The notes: a model not told the origin generated them from the letters alone. A stretch of DNA of 64,000 nt from Colletotrichum lupini (GCF_023278565.1 NC_064681.1:3720001-3784000), one strand, 5' to 3'; shown: positions 1 to 12,139, counted from the stretch's first letter. Numbers and translations are program-made.

Positions 1-350
1 ACCGTGGCCTTCGCCCCTTCCAAATTGCACTTTCATATCAAATAAGTACGCTATTGCGCCCAAAAAGACCCAATTGAGCGAGCGGCATGCGTGAGGAACG
101 AAGACTGCGCAGACGGCGGTGGCGGCGCAGAGAGTGGTGGCGGCGACTGAGGGTGTGTCTGACTAAGACAATTCCAAAACTGAGCAGGTTGTAGCTGTCA
201 GCCTGCCTTATATATCGCTGCGCCCAGAGAAAGGCGCACTTTTCCCTCTAAATCTTCATTTTTCGTCTTCAGCCAGCAATTGTCTATTGTAATTGCTGGC
301 ATTTCGAAGTTCCGGAGCATCTTAGCGGAACTGCTCCGAGGACCCTCATC
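1..350. other. Upstream region of the NACHT gene, no gene seen
   Basis: I see no coding signal here. The segment ends directly at the start codon of the NACHT protein and probably holds its promoter and 5' leader. TATATATC at about 210-217 could be a TATA-like element, but nothing else supports it. Confidence 0.4.
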
Positions 351-3316
351 ATGCCGGTAGGGTTCGAAGCGCTCGGCATTGCGGCCAACATTGTTCAATT
401 TGTCGAGTTTGGATTCAAAATTTCGATCTCGGTAATTGAAACGTATCGCAGCATCACCGAAGATGGCATATTACCGCAGACAGCCGAATTGGAAGAAATG
501 GCTCGTAGTCTGGAACGCAGCTGCCGTCAGTTGCAAGCCGATGTTAAGATCCAAGATGATGCGGAGATGTCTAGCCTCCTCGAAATTTGTGTCAAAGGTT
601 CGCAAGACCTTCTTCGAGAGGTGGGAGAGCTGGTGATCGGCAACAACAATCGACGCCCGAGGTGGATGAAAAAGGTCAAAGTCACGATGAAAGCCCGTAG
701 GAAGCAGAGAAAGATCAACGAAATTCAACACAACCTGAATGACATCAAAAAGAAGATTTTTGAGAAGCTTCAGCACATACTGCAGTAAGTATTTACTTAC
801 CAACGGATAGTGAAAGAAAGCAATGTACACACTGCTGACCAATGTACAGTGATTACTGCCGTTCTACTTCAGAATACTTATATTCTCTGGGCGATGCTTC
901 AGCAGCTTGGAATACTGCCACAGACGCTAAGCTTGCAAAATTGTCAGAAGACGTTGGCATGCTTATCAAGTCAACGGCACCATTGACGAATGAACTCGAG
1001 GAACTTGCCACAAACCTAAAAAAACTTGCGGAACAAGTGAAACACCAGGGCAAGATCCGAGAGATTCTTAAAAGCCTCAGATTTCCGGAAATGATTGAAC
1101 GAAGAATCGAAATACCCAAGGCTTATGGGGACACATTCGAATGGATCTTTGAAGAGAGCGCAGATGTCAACTTCGCGTCCTGGCTCCAGAGCTCACGAGG
1201 CATCTTTTGGGTTACGGGAAAACCGGGGTCTGGAAAATCAACTTTGATGAAGTTGATTTCTGGACATGAACATACTGCAGCACTCGCACGAGCTTGGGCA
1301 GACGAGAAGAAACTCATCGTTGCCAGCCATTTTTTCTGGGGCATTAGATCCGGTCTACAGAGCTCTCAGGAAGGCCTCCTTAGAGCGCTGCTATTTCAGA
1401 TTATGATGCAGTGCCCGGACATTATTCATGACGTCTTTCCAGAGAGATACGAGGGTTCAATCGCGGATCTTGATCCGTGGACGATTGAAGACTTGTCAAA
1501 TGGTTTCAAACGTCTCGGGGCTATGCAGTCACTAAAATATCGCATCTTGATATTCATTGACGGCCTCGATGAATACAAGGGCGAACCCGAGGATCTGATG
1601 AAATTCCTCAAGGATGTCGCACAATCACCGGATATCAAAATCTGCTGCGCAAGCCGGCCGTGGCCAGTGTTCACAAAATATCTGGGGAATTCGTCTACTC
1701 GCATCCACATGGACCAACTGACAGCTGACGATATGGCGGCATACGTGCGAGATGCTCTGGGTCAACATCAACACTATCAGTCTTTGCTCAGAAGCCATGA
1801 GTCTGAAGCCATTGAACTCATTGAGTCTATCTTGCGCAAGTCAGAAGGTGTCTTCTTCTGGGTTTCACTGGTTATCAAGTCGCTGTTGCGTGGAATGGAG
1901 AACGACGATGACATTGGCACGCTACGCGAAAGACTTTCGGAATTGCCTTCTGATCTTGACAAATACTTTCGGCGTATGTTAAGCTCCATTGATCGCGTGT
2001 ACAGGGATGCTGTATCTGTCACATTTTCCATGCTACTTGTTGCGGACACGGCCATTCCCGCAGTATGCTTTTTGTCCTTCGATACGTACATGAAGGAAAT
2101 GCGATTGAAACATAGCGATGCTGGGGCTCAAAGGCAAACGAGGACCATGGGTTCAAGAACCAGACCCCCGTTGAGAGAAAGTTGGACCCTGCCATTTTTG
2201 CAGATAAATCATCAACAGGACAGAGAGGCTGATGCTAGATCAGAAAGCGGCTGTATCACGGGACGGTCTCTTGTCCAACTACAGTCCCAAGAGATTGACG
2301 ACAGCCCTGAATTTGCCCAGAAAGTTTTGAGAAAGAAGGAGAACGTCTTAGCACAATGTTGCGACTTGATCCAGTCTTGGGAAGTAGATGGAACACCCAC
2401 TTTCGGCTCAAGAATTGGATTTCTTCATCGAACAGTCGTCGAATTCCTTCAGCAATCCAGCGGTGATCAGTGGCGCTCGCCCCTTGAACACCAACGCTTT
2501 TGGCTTGCGAAGTCTTACCTGGAAGTTGGGTTCAGTAACGCGTCACCAGGTGTCAAGAAGGATTTCACATTCAGGTCCTTACGCACAATCGAGGAAGCCG
2601 ATACACACGACATTGAGGAGTCTGGTGCCTGGCTCCTGGATCTCTGTGAGTACATTTGGTTAGGTGACGCCAACATTATAATAGTAGAGGGACTTCGCGA
2701 AGTGGCTTCTCAAATTTGGGCCAGGATATTTCTCTCACTAAAGTCCGAGGAGTCAGACTTTGCAAAGCCCGATGCTTTGGTGCACCTTGCACTGCACAGT
2801 ATCATGACAGGATCAGTGCACATAGGCGCCAGCGACCCTCCAGAGGTGGTCTCGACACAATCCGTGGATTTGCAATTACTACGAAATTTCCTTCGCTGGA
2901 TGGGTACCGAAAACTATGAGGATATCTTGTCTGTCCAGTTCAAGGCTTTTATTGTTAGATTGAGTCAGAATGACTCTTCCTCAACGCAGCTGAAGAATGC
3001 CTTTCAGGTTTGTAAGCTGTTGATAGAACACGGCGCAGTAATACATAGCATTCCCAGGCATCTTAGTGCCATTGGAGATGGAAATCAGACAGAAGCAACC
3101 GCAAAGGATACAATGGAAAGGCTTCGGCTGCTTGACTACTTTACAGAAGAGGAGCTGTCGAATCTTGAGAAGTCATTTCCGCCTGACGTAAAGCGACGGG
3201 CGAATCTTCCCATAGAGGCTGAGCATAATCGAAGGGAAGGAACACGGGAGAAAATGAGCAAACGTCGATGGAAAACAACAGTTCGGAAATTTTCATGTGG
3301 CATGCGTTTTTCATGA
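351..3316 (+). CDS. NACHT-domain STAND NTPase (fungal NLR-like protein)
   Basis: Two exons, 351-784 and 850-3316, separated by a 65-nt intron (GTAAGT...ACAG), join in frame to give about 966 residues. The N-terminus (MPVGFEALGIAANIVQFVEF) resembles the helical N-terminal domain of fungal STAND proteins and is followed by coiled-coil-like, lysine-rich sequence. A NACHT P-loop NTPase follows: Walker A GKPGSGKST at about residues 268-276, Walker B ILIFIDGLDEY at about 377-387, and the ASRPW sensor segment at about 412-416. RIGFLHRTVVEFL at about 666-678 is the motif commonly found after the NACHT domain in this family. No ankyrin, WD40 or TPR repeats are visible at the C-terminus, so the ligand-sensing part is not a recognisable repeat. 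Such proteins act as intracellular signal switches in heterokaryon incompatibility and innate-immunity-like responses; that role is inferred from the family. The gene converges on the S41 peptidase, with about 130 bp between stop codons. Confidence 0.88.
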
Positions 3317-3446
3317 CGCTTCTGTAACCATGCTACTTACCAAGCTTTAAGTAAGGTAGTCGATTAATCTTAATACATTGAATTTTCAGGCATTCGCGCC
3401 ACTCTACCTAGACTCAGAAGCTCTACTCTCCCTCGATATGGATACC

Positions 3447-5872
3447 TTAGTCAATAGCCTTCAACAAATATTTGTCCTGCCAGAAGCGATCATTGGCAAC
3501 CGGTTCATCACGGCGGACAGGGGTAGCCCTCTCCTTGAGGCTCGAAGCAGCCAAGTACTCGCTGCGCTTGACAGCCGCCTTGGCAGAAACATCGCGCTTA
3601 GCAATACCTCCGTAAGCACACTTTCCACCGTTGAACGCAGCGTTTGCAGTAGCCTTCCAGATCTCGGTGACGTCCTTGATCATGGGCAGAGTCCAGTAGA
3701 GACGGCAGTCGGCCTCCTCGCGGACGTACTGCGCAGGGATACCATCATCCACGTTGTCCCTCAGGATCTGATCGCGGACGTTGACGGCAGCCGCGAGACT
3801 GCGGTTCAAGGGCAGGTCGGTGTAGCGAGCAAAAGCGGCCTTTTGCTCGTCGGTGGAGGCGTAGGGAAGGAGGAACTCGGTGTAGCCATAGATGTTGCTC
3901 CAGTCGAGGACCTGAGAGCCCTTGATGCCGCCGACACCCTCAATGGGCCCCTCAACCGGGAGACCGCCGAAAGCGACGGACTTGACGCCGCCGTGGAGGC
4001 GGAGGAACTCGGAGGCCAGGGTGCAGGTAGAAGCGCAGACACCGTCGTAGAGGATGATAATGTTCTCAGCGGCGAAGGGCTGGGGAATCCCGGTGAGGTT
4101 GCCGTACCCGTGGATCTCGATACCAAGACCGAAGGTGGCGTTGGTGGTAGTCAGCGGATCGTTGAGGTTCCAGCGCATGAGGTCCGTGTAGGAGGTGTTC
4201 TGGAAGACCTGGGGCGCGAACTTGTCCTCGTAGGAGGTGAAGGGCTGGTTGGTGAGGTTGTAGTCGTAGCGCCAGTTGAACCAGCTCTCAGCCAGGGAAA
4301 TCAGGTTCTCATCATCGCTGGTGTAGATGTCCACATCAGCCACAATGTCGGAGACAATCTGGGCCGCGGCAACGAAGCCGTCGCTCTCCTTCCAGCGGGA
4401 GAAGCCATCTTGGTCTGTCTCGGGGAACAGCTGGCGGAAGAAGTCATAACCCTGAAGGATGTAGCCGCCGCCGTTTTGCTGGAAGTCGATGACGAGCTTG
4501 GTCTTGCCGGCGGAGAGGGCGGCGGTGTAGAAATCCTGGGCAACCTTTTGGAACTCGGCAGGGCTCTCGTTCTCGAAGGCGGTCAGGACAATGACGGCAA
4601 CGTCCTCGAAACCTTCGCCCTCGAGGTAGTAGCCGGACACAACGCCGTCGCTGGTGGTGACGACGGGTTCAGGGTAACCTGGAAGGATAGGGGTGGAGGC
4701 ATTGGAAGGGGAGGTGCCGGACGGGGTGCCGGAGGCCGGGCTGAGAGGGTTGCAGAACTTGGCGTAGAAGGAGGGGCCGTCTACAATGCCGGTGAGATCC
4801 TTCTTAACCCGTGCATGGTTCTCAAAGGTGACCTCGGTGCCGTTCTCAAAAGTAAGAGTCGTGTTGGCGCCTTGGTAGATGTATATATTAATCATGTTAG
4901 TACGTTCCACTAACTCGTTGTTGACTCATCCAACATACCTGACACGACCGCCAGAGCTGAAGTAGCCGTTGCCAATTCCGGTGGCCTGTCCAGACTTCTC
5001 AAAGAACATGGAGTTGTAGGCGGAGTTAGCATCACGGTTCCAGTTGGCCTTGTTGACGGTGTCCTCGAGAAACTTGGAAGCCTCGATGCCGTTGATGAGC
5101 TTGACTGCGGACGCAGTCTCAGGCGTAGAGATGACCTCCTCTGGAGAAGAGTTAGAATAACCTTCATAGATTCACCATCGTCGAGTCAGAACGTACCGTA
5201 GATCTTGATCACTGGCAGAGATGAGCCATCCTCGCTAATGGAGACCAAGCCCCGCTGACGGGTCCACTCAAACACCGCCGTGAGCAAGTCGGGGTAGTAC
5301 ACGAAGTGGCCGTCGTGGCCGGGACCAAACACCTCCTCGTAGAGAGCAGACTGGAAGGCGTATTCGCTGGTGTAAACATCGTCGACCAGGTTCTGTCTGA
5401 TGCTCGAGGCGGCTGCGAAGAGGTCGTAGGCCGGGAAGTCGTACTCTGGTGGGGGATCTGCCTTGTAAGCAGCGTCTAGAGCCAGGTTAGTTCGGAGTTC
5501 AAAGGTTTCAACAGAATCATTCGGATGTGGACTTACCACTCTGCCACTCGAGGTATGGGAACAGAGAGTCCACAAGCTCAATGGCTGCCTCCTTTCCGAG
5601 AGGAACGGAGTTGAGGCAGTCGTAAGCCAACTGAGCCGGTACAGTCGGGACAACTATACCACCACCCATGTCAGTCTACGTCAATGGGGCATCTCGTTAT
5701 CGGGTTTCCAAGTACCAGTCGGAGCACGCGCGTGCTGCGAAGCCCAAGCAGCGCTCACGGCAGCACAAGGCTCAGAGCTGTTGCCGGGGATCGTCGAGTT
5801 GGGGAATTGCGCGACAGCGAGATCAGCTGCGCTGGCCAGCAAAGCCGGCACGGCAATTGAGGAGCTGCGCAT
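3447..5872 (-). CDS. Secreted S41-family serine peptidase (CPAF-like)
   Basis: Five exons on the minus strand: 5872-5716, 5653-5537, 5475-5197, 5140-about 4946, and 4870-3447, giving about 723 residues. Residues 1-22 are a signal peptide ending AVAQ. The catalytic core is in the last exon: LVIDFQQNGGGY at about 375-386 (S41 core strand) and DGVCASTCTLASE around residue 530, whose Ser in CAST is the expected nucleophile. Many NxS/T sites fit an extracellular protein. Family knowledge: tail-specific-protease relatives that are secreted by ascomycetes; substrates are unknown. The exon 4/5 junction is odd. The best-looking donor (GTATGT, intron starting at 4938) joined to the only plausible acceptor (CCAAG before 4870) breaks the frame. 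A weaker donor (GTGTCA, starting at 4945) restores it and is used here. A 511-codon ORF on the opposite strand is a shadow of this GC-rich gene. Confidence 0.85.
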
Positions 5873-8103
5873 CTTGCCTATTCAACGAGAGTAACACGAC
5901 ACAACTTTTGGCTATCTAGTCGAAAGCTGGGCTGCAGTCTCAAGCTCGACAGACGCATCCCCGACCGCCCGCAGACTGCGGCGGCGCGTCTCTTATACCA
6001 CTCTGGTCTGGCAGTCGAGGAAGACCCCCATTGTAGTCGTCATCCACTTCTCAACGACAATCGACCCGAGGGGCAACCCGTTGTCGCTTTCTGGAGACTG
6101 TCGATGTCACCATCGGATGTCGAGTGGGCGTTCATCCCAATCGCATGAGCTTGTATTGCTCTCATCACAGGAGGAGCTAGCTCAAGATGGCAGGTCGCAT
6201 GTACGAGGTTACCACAAGACTGGGGCGCGACCCCAGTTGCCGCAACTCTTGGCCTGCATATCTGCACCCGAGCGGCGGTAGGTCGGGGAGCAGTGCCTCA
6301 CTCGTTTTCCTACCGATATTGGACGCGACCGAAGTTGGAAAGTCGTTGACTAAAGATGAATTTCAAAGTCCGTTACTCCGGGTCTGAGTCGAGTCTAAGG
6401 AACTGTAGGGCCTCTTAGAGACTCGGCTTACGAGCTCGAGTCAGTCTTAGTCAACCACCTGACTAAGACTCGAAGAGTCTGACAATTCCTCGCCCAAAGG
6501 TCAAATAAGGTAGAGGGGTTCTCGCGCGACGGATGGGGGGTTACGAGCTGCGAGACGGGAAGCTACCTTGTTATTAGCACGAAAAGACAAAGATCGGCAG
6601 CGCTCGCCTTATCTATCAAATTAGGGGTGATATCCTACCGTTACCGTTGGCCCGTTGGTCTGTAGACCGTTGGGACCTTTGGTCAGCATAAGAACTTTTT
6701 TTTCGCTCTAGTTCCGGGTTGCGGGGGCACATGGGAATAACACCTGCTGAAGATAGGTTAGACCGGTAGGCAAAGGTCCCTGGTCCCGCGGCAAACAAGT
6801 GCCGTGTCAGTGTCGCAATTCACACCATTGGCAACGGTCAAGGGTGATCTCATCATCTCATCTGTGCCTGGCGATGCTCTCGGCCCGGCCACGCGATAAT
6901 GGGGAGCATATCTCGGCATTCCCCACCCTGTTCTTGTCCATGTCATTTTGTTCGTTCCGGCCTTCATCGAATTCTGTTGGCATTGCTGTTGTTAAAACAA
7001 TCGCACAGCGTCGAGGCATGTCAAAAGGTATCATTGGCATGAAAGGCAATCTGCATTTGACCTTTCAGCTGCTGTCTACCTGTGCCTTAAACTATTTCGT
7101 AAATGTTTCCTCGTGACATGCATCAAATGGAATTAGGTTAAAGACAAAAGTCCTCCCAATTAACGGCGGTTTAAACTCAAAAGAAACTAGTGTTTGAGAC
7201 CCTGGTTTGACTCTTGTTCCGATTGTAGTCGATGGGGGCTGTCCTCAAATGAATAATAGTACCAAACACCCAGGGTCAACTACACTCGCTCGAGTGTTTC
7301 TAGACTTCAATGGGTAGCGAAGGTCGATCATGCCTAATGTATCACATGATGCATACTCAGAGGGGCGAAAATAAATTCGGGCTCAAATTCAACACTTATG
7401 ATATTCGCTAGCATCGAACATGATAGGGCAAGATGCGTTCGAATGACCGACTCCCATTATACACATCTTCCTAATCACTTAACAAATAGTAGGTTTTGAG
7501 CAGTATAATTCAAATGGACTTCTTTGCACTCTCTACCTTGATTGACATTCAGACTTGCCTGCTTCATCATTAGTAAAAGAAACGAGTGTCTCCATGCTGG
7601 ACGGGTCGAATAAAGAAAAGCACCAAGCAAGTCAAAGTTTCTTGCGGAACCACGCAACTCACAATTTTCAATCTTTCTATGGGCAGCTTTTGACCTCGCA
7701 ACTGGAGGAATCCCTCGATGCAGGACAAGCATGGTGCATCTTGCTAATCCAATATGGAAGAAGAAAGAATTATGAACCGGGAGCTCTATCGTATGTTTCT
7801 TTGACATTGAAGTTGGATTTACGTGGGTCACGTGGGCAATTTGAGTATTCGACCGACGGGATACGAAGGTTTGCAGGGAAGGAAGGAACCCAAAGAAAGT
7901 TCGAGGTCGATCATAGTTGCCAAAAAAGGCCCCCAAACTCTATTATCATAGTCATTCTGTATCGATGCATGGTGGTATATTAAGCGGCTCGCTTTTTCCT
8001 GGTATAATTCCATAAACTCCCTAAGCCATCATGGTATTCAGTCGTAGTATCATGAGCAGTGACGCGACGGCCAACTGCAGGTGTGTTTCGGCGTGAACGT
8101 CGC
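5873..8103. other. Intergenic region, no supported gene
   Basis: About 2.2 kb with only short, unrelated ORFs. A hairpin lies near 6440-6470 (AGTCTTAGTCA / TGACTAAGACT around a 6-nt loop) inside a stretch rich in GACTCG/CGAGTC words. A shorter inverted pair, GACCCTGG / CCAGGGTC, lies near 7197 and 7270. Neither has a recognisable target duplication. The right end includes the 3' flank of the macro-domain gene. Confidence 0.5.
6440..6470. repeat. Short inverted repeat (hairpin)
   Basis: An 11-bp arm, AGTCTTAGTCA, is followed after ACCACC by its complement TGACTAAGACT. The surrounding 100 bp repeat the words GACTCG and CGAGTC. It may be a degraded foldback element; no target duplication was found. 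Confidence 0.4.
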
Positions 8104-8939
8104 TTACTGAGAAGGGTCAGACTTGGGAACGCTAGGCAACTCAGCCGCGATAGCTTTCGCCTCTTCTGTTTCCTTCTTGGAAGGGCTGGCCTCGGTCTTC
8201 TCCTTGGTGGCTGGCTGGTCGTCGGGAGGGAAGAAGAAACTATTGAACGAATGTTAGCAAGACAAGTTACTGTGCAAAGGAGTTATGAGGTCTGAACATA
8301 CGGAAGGGTCTCGTTGTAGGCTCTGACGTCCTTCATCTCAAAGGTGCAAAAGACAATCTTGTCCAACTTATCGCCATCCTCTCCGTCAAGGAACTCTCTG
8401 ACAACCTCGACAGCAACGGGAGCCGCCTCCGTGCTCGGGTAGCCGTAAACGCCGGTGCTCAGCGCGCTGAAAGCGATGCTGCGACAGCCATTCTGGACGG
8501 CAAGCTTCAAGCTGGTGCTGTAGCAACCCGCAAGCTTCGCTTCGGAGTCGTCGGGATTGAGCTCGTCGTAGATGGGGCCGACGGCGTGGATAATCTTCTT
8601 GCTGGGGAGGTTGTAGGCGCCCGTGATCTTGGCAGAACCGCTGGCGCATCCGTTCAGGGTCCTGCACTCCTGGAGCAGTCCCCGGCCGGCTGCGCGGTGG
8701 ATCGCGCCGTCGACGCCGCCTCCTCCGAGAAGACTCTTATTCGCGGCATTGACAATTGCATCGACGGCGAGGGTGGTGATGTCGCCTCGAACAACGGCGA
8801 CTTTTTGGTTATGCGACGTATTGTGGGGGAAGATGGCCTTCGGGTTGGCATGGATCTGGCCGATCTTGTAGAGGAGCTCAACGGTGGGGATGTCGGCGAC
8901 GGCGGTGGTGACCATTTTGACTGCTTGTCGGATTGGCAT
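8104..8939 (-). CDS. Macro-domain protein (ADP-ribose hydrolase, MacroD/YmdB type)
   Basis: Two exons, 8939-8302 and 8239-8104, with a 62-nt intron (GTATGT...ATAG), give 257 residues. The macro domain carries GDIT at 52-55, the ADP-ribose loop NAANKSLLGGGGVDGAIH at 64-81, and the second phosphate loop STGVYGYP at about 161-168. These match the MacroD subgroup, which removes ADP-ribose from acidic residues and deacetylates O-acetyl-ADP-ribose. The C-terminal exon adds about 40 residues rich in Lys, Glu, Ser and Pro and looks disordered. The protein is probably cytosolic or nuclear, since no signal peptide is seen. A second Met at residue 9 is an alternative start. Confidence 0.92.
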
Positions 8940-9184
8940 AGGCGAGCTTTAAGGCTGCTTATCCGGGTTTGGTGTCGATGATTTGGCAGGTTTAGGAGCG
9001 GGCGCGGCGGGCTGCTTTGGAGGTGTTGGTGACAAAGAAGCAGCCGACTGGAAGCAGGAGAGGTGGGAGCCCATGACGAAAGACCCCGCGCTATTCCGAG
9101 CTCAATGGGAGCTTGGTCTTTCAGGTTGGTCCAATTGTCGAGCTTTTGGCAGCTTATCGCACTGTTATCGCAGGGGCAGTAAGG

Positions 9185-9230
9185 TACCTACCTAAGGTAC
9201 GTGCCCTTCGCCCCTGTAGGTAGGTAGGTA
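9185..9230. repeat. Inverted repeat TACCTACCTA / TAGGTAGGTA
   Basis: TACCTACCTA at 9185-9194 is complementary to TAGGTAGGTA within 9217-9230, so a 10-bp stem with a loop of about 22-26 nt is possible. Simple TACC/GGTA words are common in fungal intergenic DNA, so function is uncertain. Confidence 0.45.
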
Positions 9231-9415
9231 TCTTTGAGGAATTGCTTCCCTAGAATGCCGGGAAGTCGAGAGCGTGAAATGATGAATTCTACTATTCATG
9301 ATTCAATAGAAATGACTCTTTACCTTGAAGGCGAAAGAGTTTATAGCTTGCCATTCAAGGCATTTTGGAAGCTTCCATTCTTGAAAACGCAGCAAATTCG
9401 AGTCCTTCGAGGTGC

Positions 9416-9468
9416 CTTATCGGAAACCAATCTGACCGATAAGATACGGTTGTTTGTTATCTTATCGG
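9416..9468. promoter_or_regulatory. Cluster of GATA-type sites upstream of GlnRS
   Basis: CTTATCGG (9416-9423), CCGATAAG (9436-9443) and CTTATCGG (9461-9468) are the same 8-mer in alternating orientation, 270-320 bp before the GlnRS start codon. Each contains GATAA, the core bound by fungal GATA factors such as nitrogen regulators. The sites are seen in the sequence; the regulatory role is inference. Confidence 0.45.
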
Positions 9469-9736
9469 TTCTTTGTCGCGTGTCGCAGGCGCAAGCTGAG
9501 CGAGGGACGCTGTGCCAGTGCAATGACCCCTCCTTGGATCCATTTGAGTCATCCCCGCCGCAAAAGAAGACCTCGAGTGTTGCCCCGCCACCACAACCGC
9601 ACATTTCCCACGCCGTGAACATCTCGTGGAACCCAATTGAACGAACATCGACCATTGAACGACCGCAAGGTATTCCTGAATCTCGATAGAGCTTACCTCC
9701 CATACCACCCTTTATCGCCTACCGGACACCGCTACC

Positions 9737-11834
9737 ATGGCGGACGCTGCTGCGGACCCCACCGCCAAGTTGGCCGAGTCGACGGCCAAGCTCCAGCTCG
9801 ACGAGGAGACGGGAGAGATGGTCAGCAAGGGCGAGCTGAAGAAGAGACTGGCAAAGCGAGCGAAGAAGGCCGCCACGGAAAAGGCAAAGGCTGCCAAGGA
9901 CGCTGTCGCAAAGGCTGCCGGTGCTGGCGACAGCAAGCCCGCCGCGAAGCCCAAAGCTAAGCCTGAGGAGGTCGTCCTCGACCCGGAGGCCATGTTCAAG
10001 CAGGGCTTCCTCCAGGAGGTCTACAAGGAGAGGCCGTCGGAGAATGTCGTGACGCGTTTCCCTCCCGAGCCCAATGGCTAGTACGTGAGCCCCGATGCTT
10101 ATCTTTGTCACGCCATTGACGTCTTTCCCCTAGCTTGCACATTGGCCATGCCAAGGCCATCGCCGTCAACTTCGGTTTCGCCAAGCATCACGGAGGTGTC
10201 TGCTACCTGAGATTCGACGACACGAACCCCGAGAAGGAGGAGGAGAGATATTTCACGGCCATTGAGGAGATGATTAGCTGGCTGGGTTTCACACCGTACA
10301 AGATCACGTACTCGAGTGACAACTTCCAGAAGCTATACGATTTGGCCGAGAAGATGATTACGTTGGAGAAGGCATACGTATGCTACTGCGGTGGTGAGGT
10401 TATCTTCTGCATCGGATACAACGTGCTCTGCACTTGCTAATCAGTCAACCTCAGATACCGAGATCAAGCTCCAGCGTGGCGGTGAGAAGGGCGCTTCCCC
10501 TAGGTTCCGATGCGAGCACGCGAACCACACCGTCGAAGAGAACCTGCAGAAATTCAGAGATATGAAGGACGGCAAATACAAGCCTAGGGAAGCATTCTTG
10601 CGCATGAAGCAGGATATCACCGACGGCAACCCCCAGATGTGGGATCTCGCCGCATACCGCATCAAGACCGACACGCCGCACCACCGCACCGGATGGGACT
10701 GGAAGATCTACCCGACATACGATTTCACGCACTGCCTGTGTGATAGCTTCGAGGGCATCACTCACTCACTCTGCACAACAGAGTTCGTCCAGAGTCGTGT
10801 CTCGTACGAGTGGCTCAACAAGACCCTCGGCGTTTACGAGCCGATGCAGCGCGAGTACGGTCGTCTAGGTATCACGGGTACCGTCTTGTCAAAGAGAAAG
10901 ATCCTCAAGCTGGTTGAGGAGAAGATTGTGCGTGGCTGGGACGATCCACGTCTGTACACTCTGATCGGCATCAAGCGCCGTGGTGTGCCCCCTCGCGCGA
11001 TTCTCGACTTCGTCAATGAGCTGGGAGTCACGACGTCTGTCTCTGTCATTCAGATCAAGCGTTTCGAGCAGACGGTGCGCAAGTACCTGGAACGAACTGT
11101 TCCCAGATTGATGATGGTCTTGGATCCCATCCCAGTTGTCATCGAAGATGCCGAGGCTACTGACGTCGAGCTCGCCTTCTCTCCCAAGGATCCCAACATG
11201 GGTTCGCACACGATCAAGTTCACCCCGACCGTCTACATCGATCGCGCCGATTTCAGAGAGGTCGACAGCAAGGATTACTTCCGTCTTGCACCCAACAAGA
11301 CCGTCGGTCTGCTCAACGCCCCCTTCCCCATCAAGGCTACTTCCTACACCAAGGATGAGGCGACAGGAAAGGTCACCGAGATCCGTGCCGTCTACGACAA
11401 GGAGACGAAGAAGCCCAAGGCCTTTATCAACTGGGTCGGTACCGAGGGTTCCAAGAAAGTTGAGGCCCGTATCCACAACTCTTTGTTCAAGAGCGAGAAG
11501 CCCGACGACACCGAGGGCGGTTTCCTCAACGACATCAACCCCGAGAGCGAGGTCATCTACCCCGACGCGCTCATCGAGAGCGGTTTTGACGAAGTCAAGA
11601 GACGTGCACCTTGGCCTGAGGCTGCGGGTGAGAGCGAGCTCGGCAAGGGCGGACCTGAGAGTGTTCGTTTCCAGGCGACGCGCATTGCCTACTTTGTAAG
11701 CTGCCCACGAGTGAAGACTGAAATTTTAACAGACGAACTAACACCCCCACTAGGCCATTGATTCTGACAGTACCGACGAGAGGATTATTCTCAACCGCAT
11801 TGTGTCGCTAAAGGAGGATGCTGGAAAGGTTTAA
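9737..11834 (+). CDS. GLN4: Glutaminyl-tRNA synthetase, cytosolic
   Basis: Four exons, 9737-10080, 10134-10393, 10455-11695 and 11754-11834, give 641 residues; all junctions keep the frame. It is a class I synthetase that charges tRNA-Gln with glutamine. The HIGH signature LHIGH is at 116-120 (split by intron 1), the GlnRS/GluRS motif FDDTNPEKE at 142-150, and the KMSKS equivalent LSKRK at about 346-350. The [11 protein letters not shown] form and the C-terminal beta-barrel region indicate GlnRS rather than GluRS. The first 100 residues are a Lys/Ala-rich helical extension ([17 protein letters not shown]) of the kind that eukaryotic synthetases use for RNA binding. The exon 2 end could also be 10390, which would remove one Gly. 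The upstream region carries three GATA-type sites. Confidence 0.95.
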
Positions 11835-12139
11835 GTTACAGCTATCTCCGGATTTGGACGTAAAGGTGGATGGATGGATTTGGGGAGCTTTCGGAGTTGC
11901 ATAGATGGCGGGCTTGTTAATACCAAACAAGATCCCACAATAAGCAGTGTGGTGTATCAGAATCCTTTTGTCACAAAGATTATCGACGGGGCTTTCCTTC
12001 AAGTGATTCACTGCACTTCACGATACGAGTCCTTATATCAACACAACACCTTGGATTGTCGTTGCACTCACCACACAAACCCCCACTACCAAATCATCAG
12101 GTTCTCCACGACAGAGTTGCGAATAATACTTCCGAAAGA

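Larger units (their letters stand above)
8940..9736. other. Intergenic region between macro-domain gene and GlnRS; probable GlnRS promoter
   Basis: About 0.8 kb. It holds an inverted TACCTACCTA / TAGGTAGGTA pair near 9185-9230 and three copies of CTTATCGG (either strand) at 9416-9468, listed separately. A CCAAT sequence lies near 9426. No coding signal is convincing. Confidence 0.5.

Noticed and set aside
3378..4913. 511-codon plus-strand ORF opposite the S41 peptidase
   Set aside because: It lies antisense to clearly conserved S41 sequence, has a repetitive Gly/Val/Glu-rich composition and no family features; it is a by-product of GC-rich codon use.
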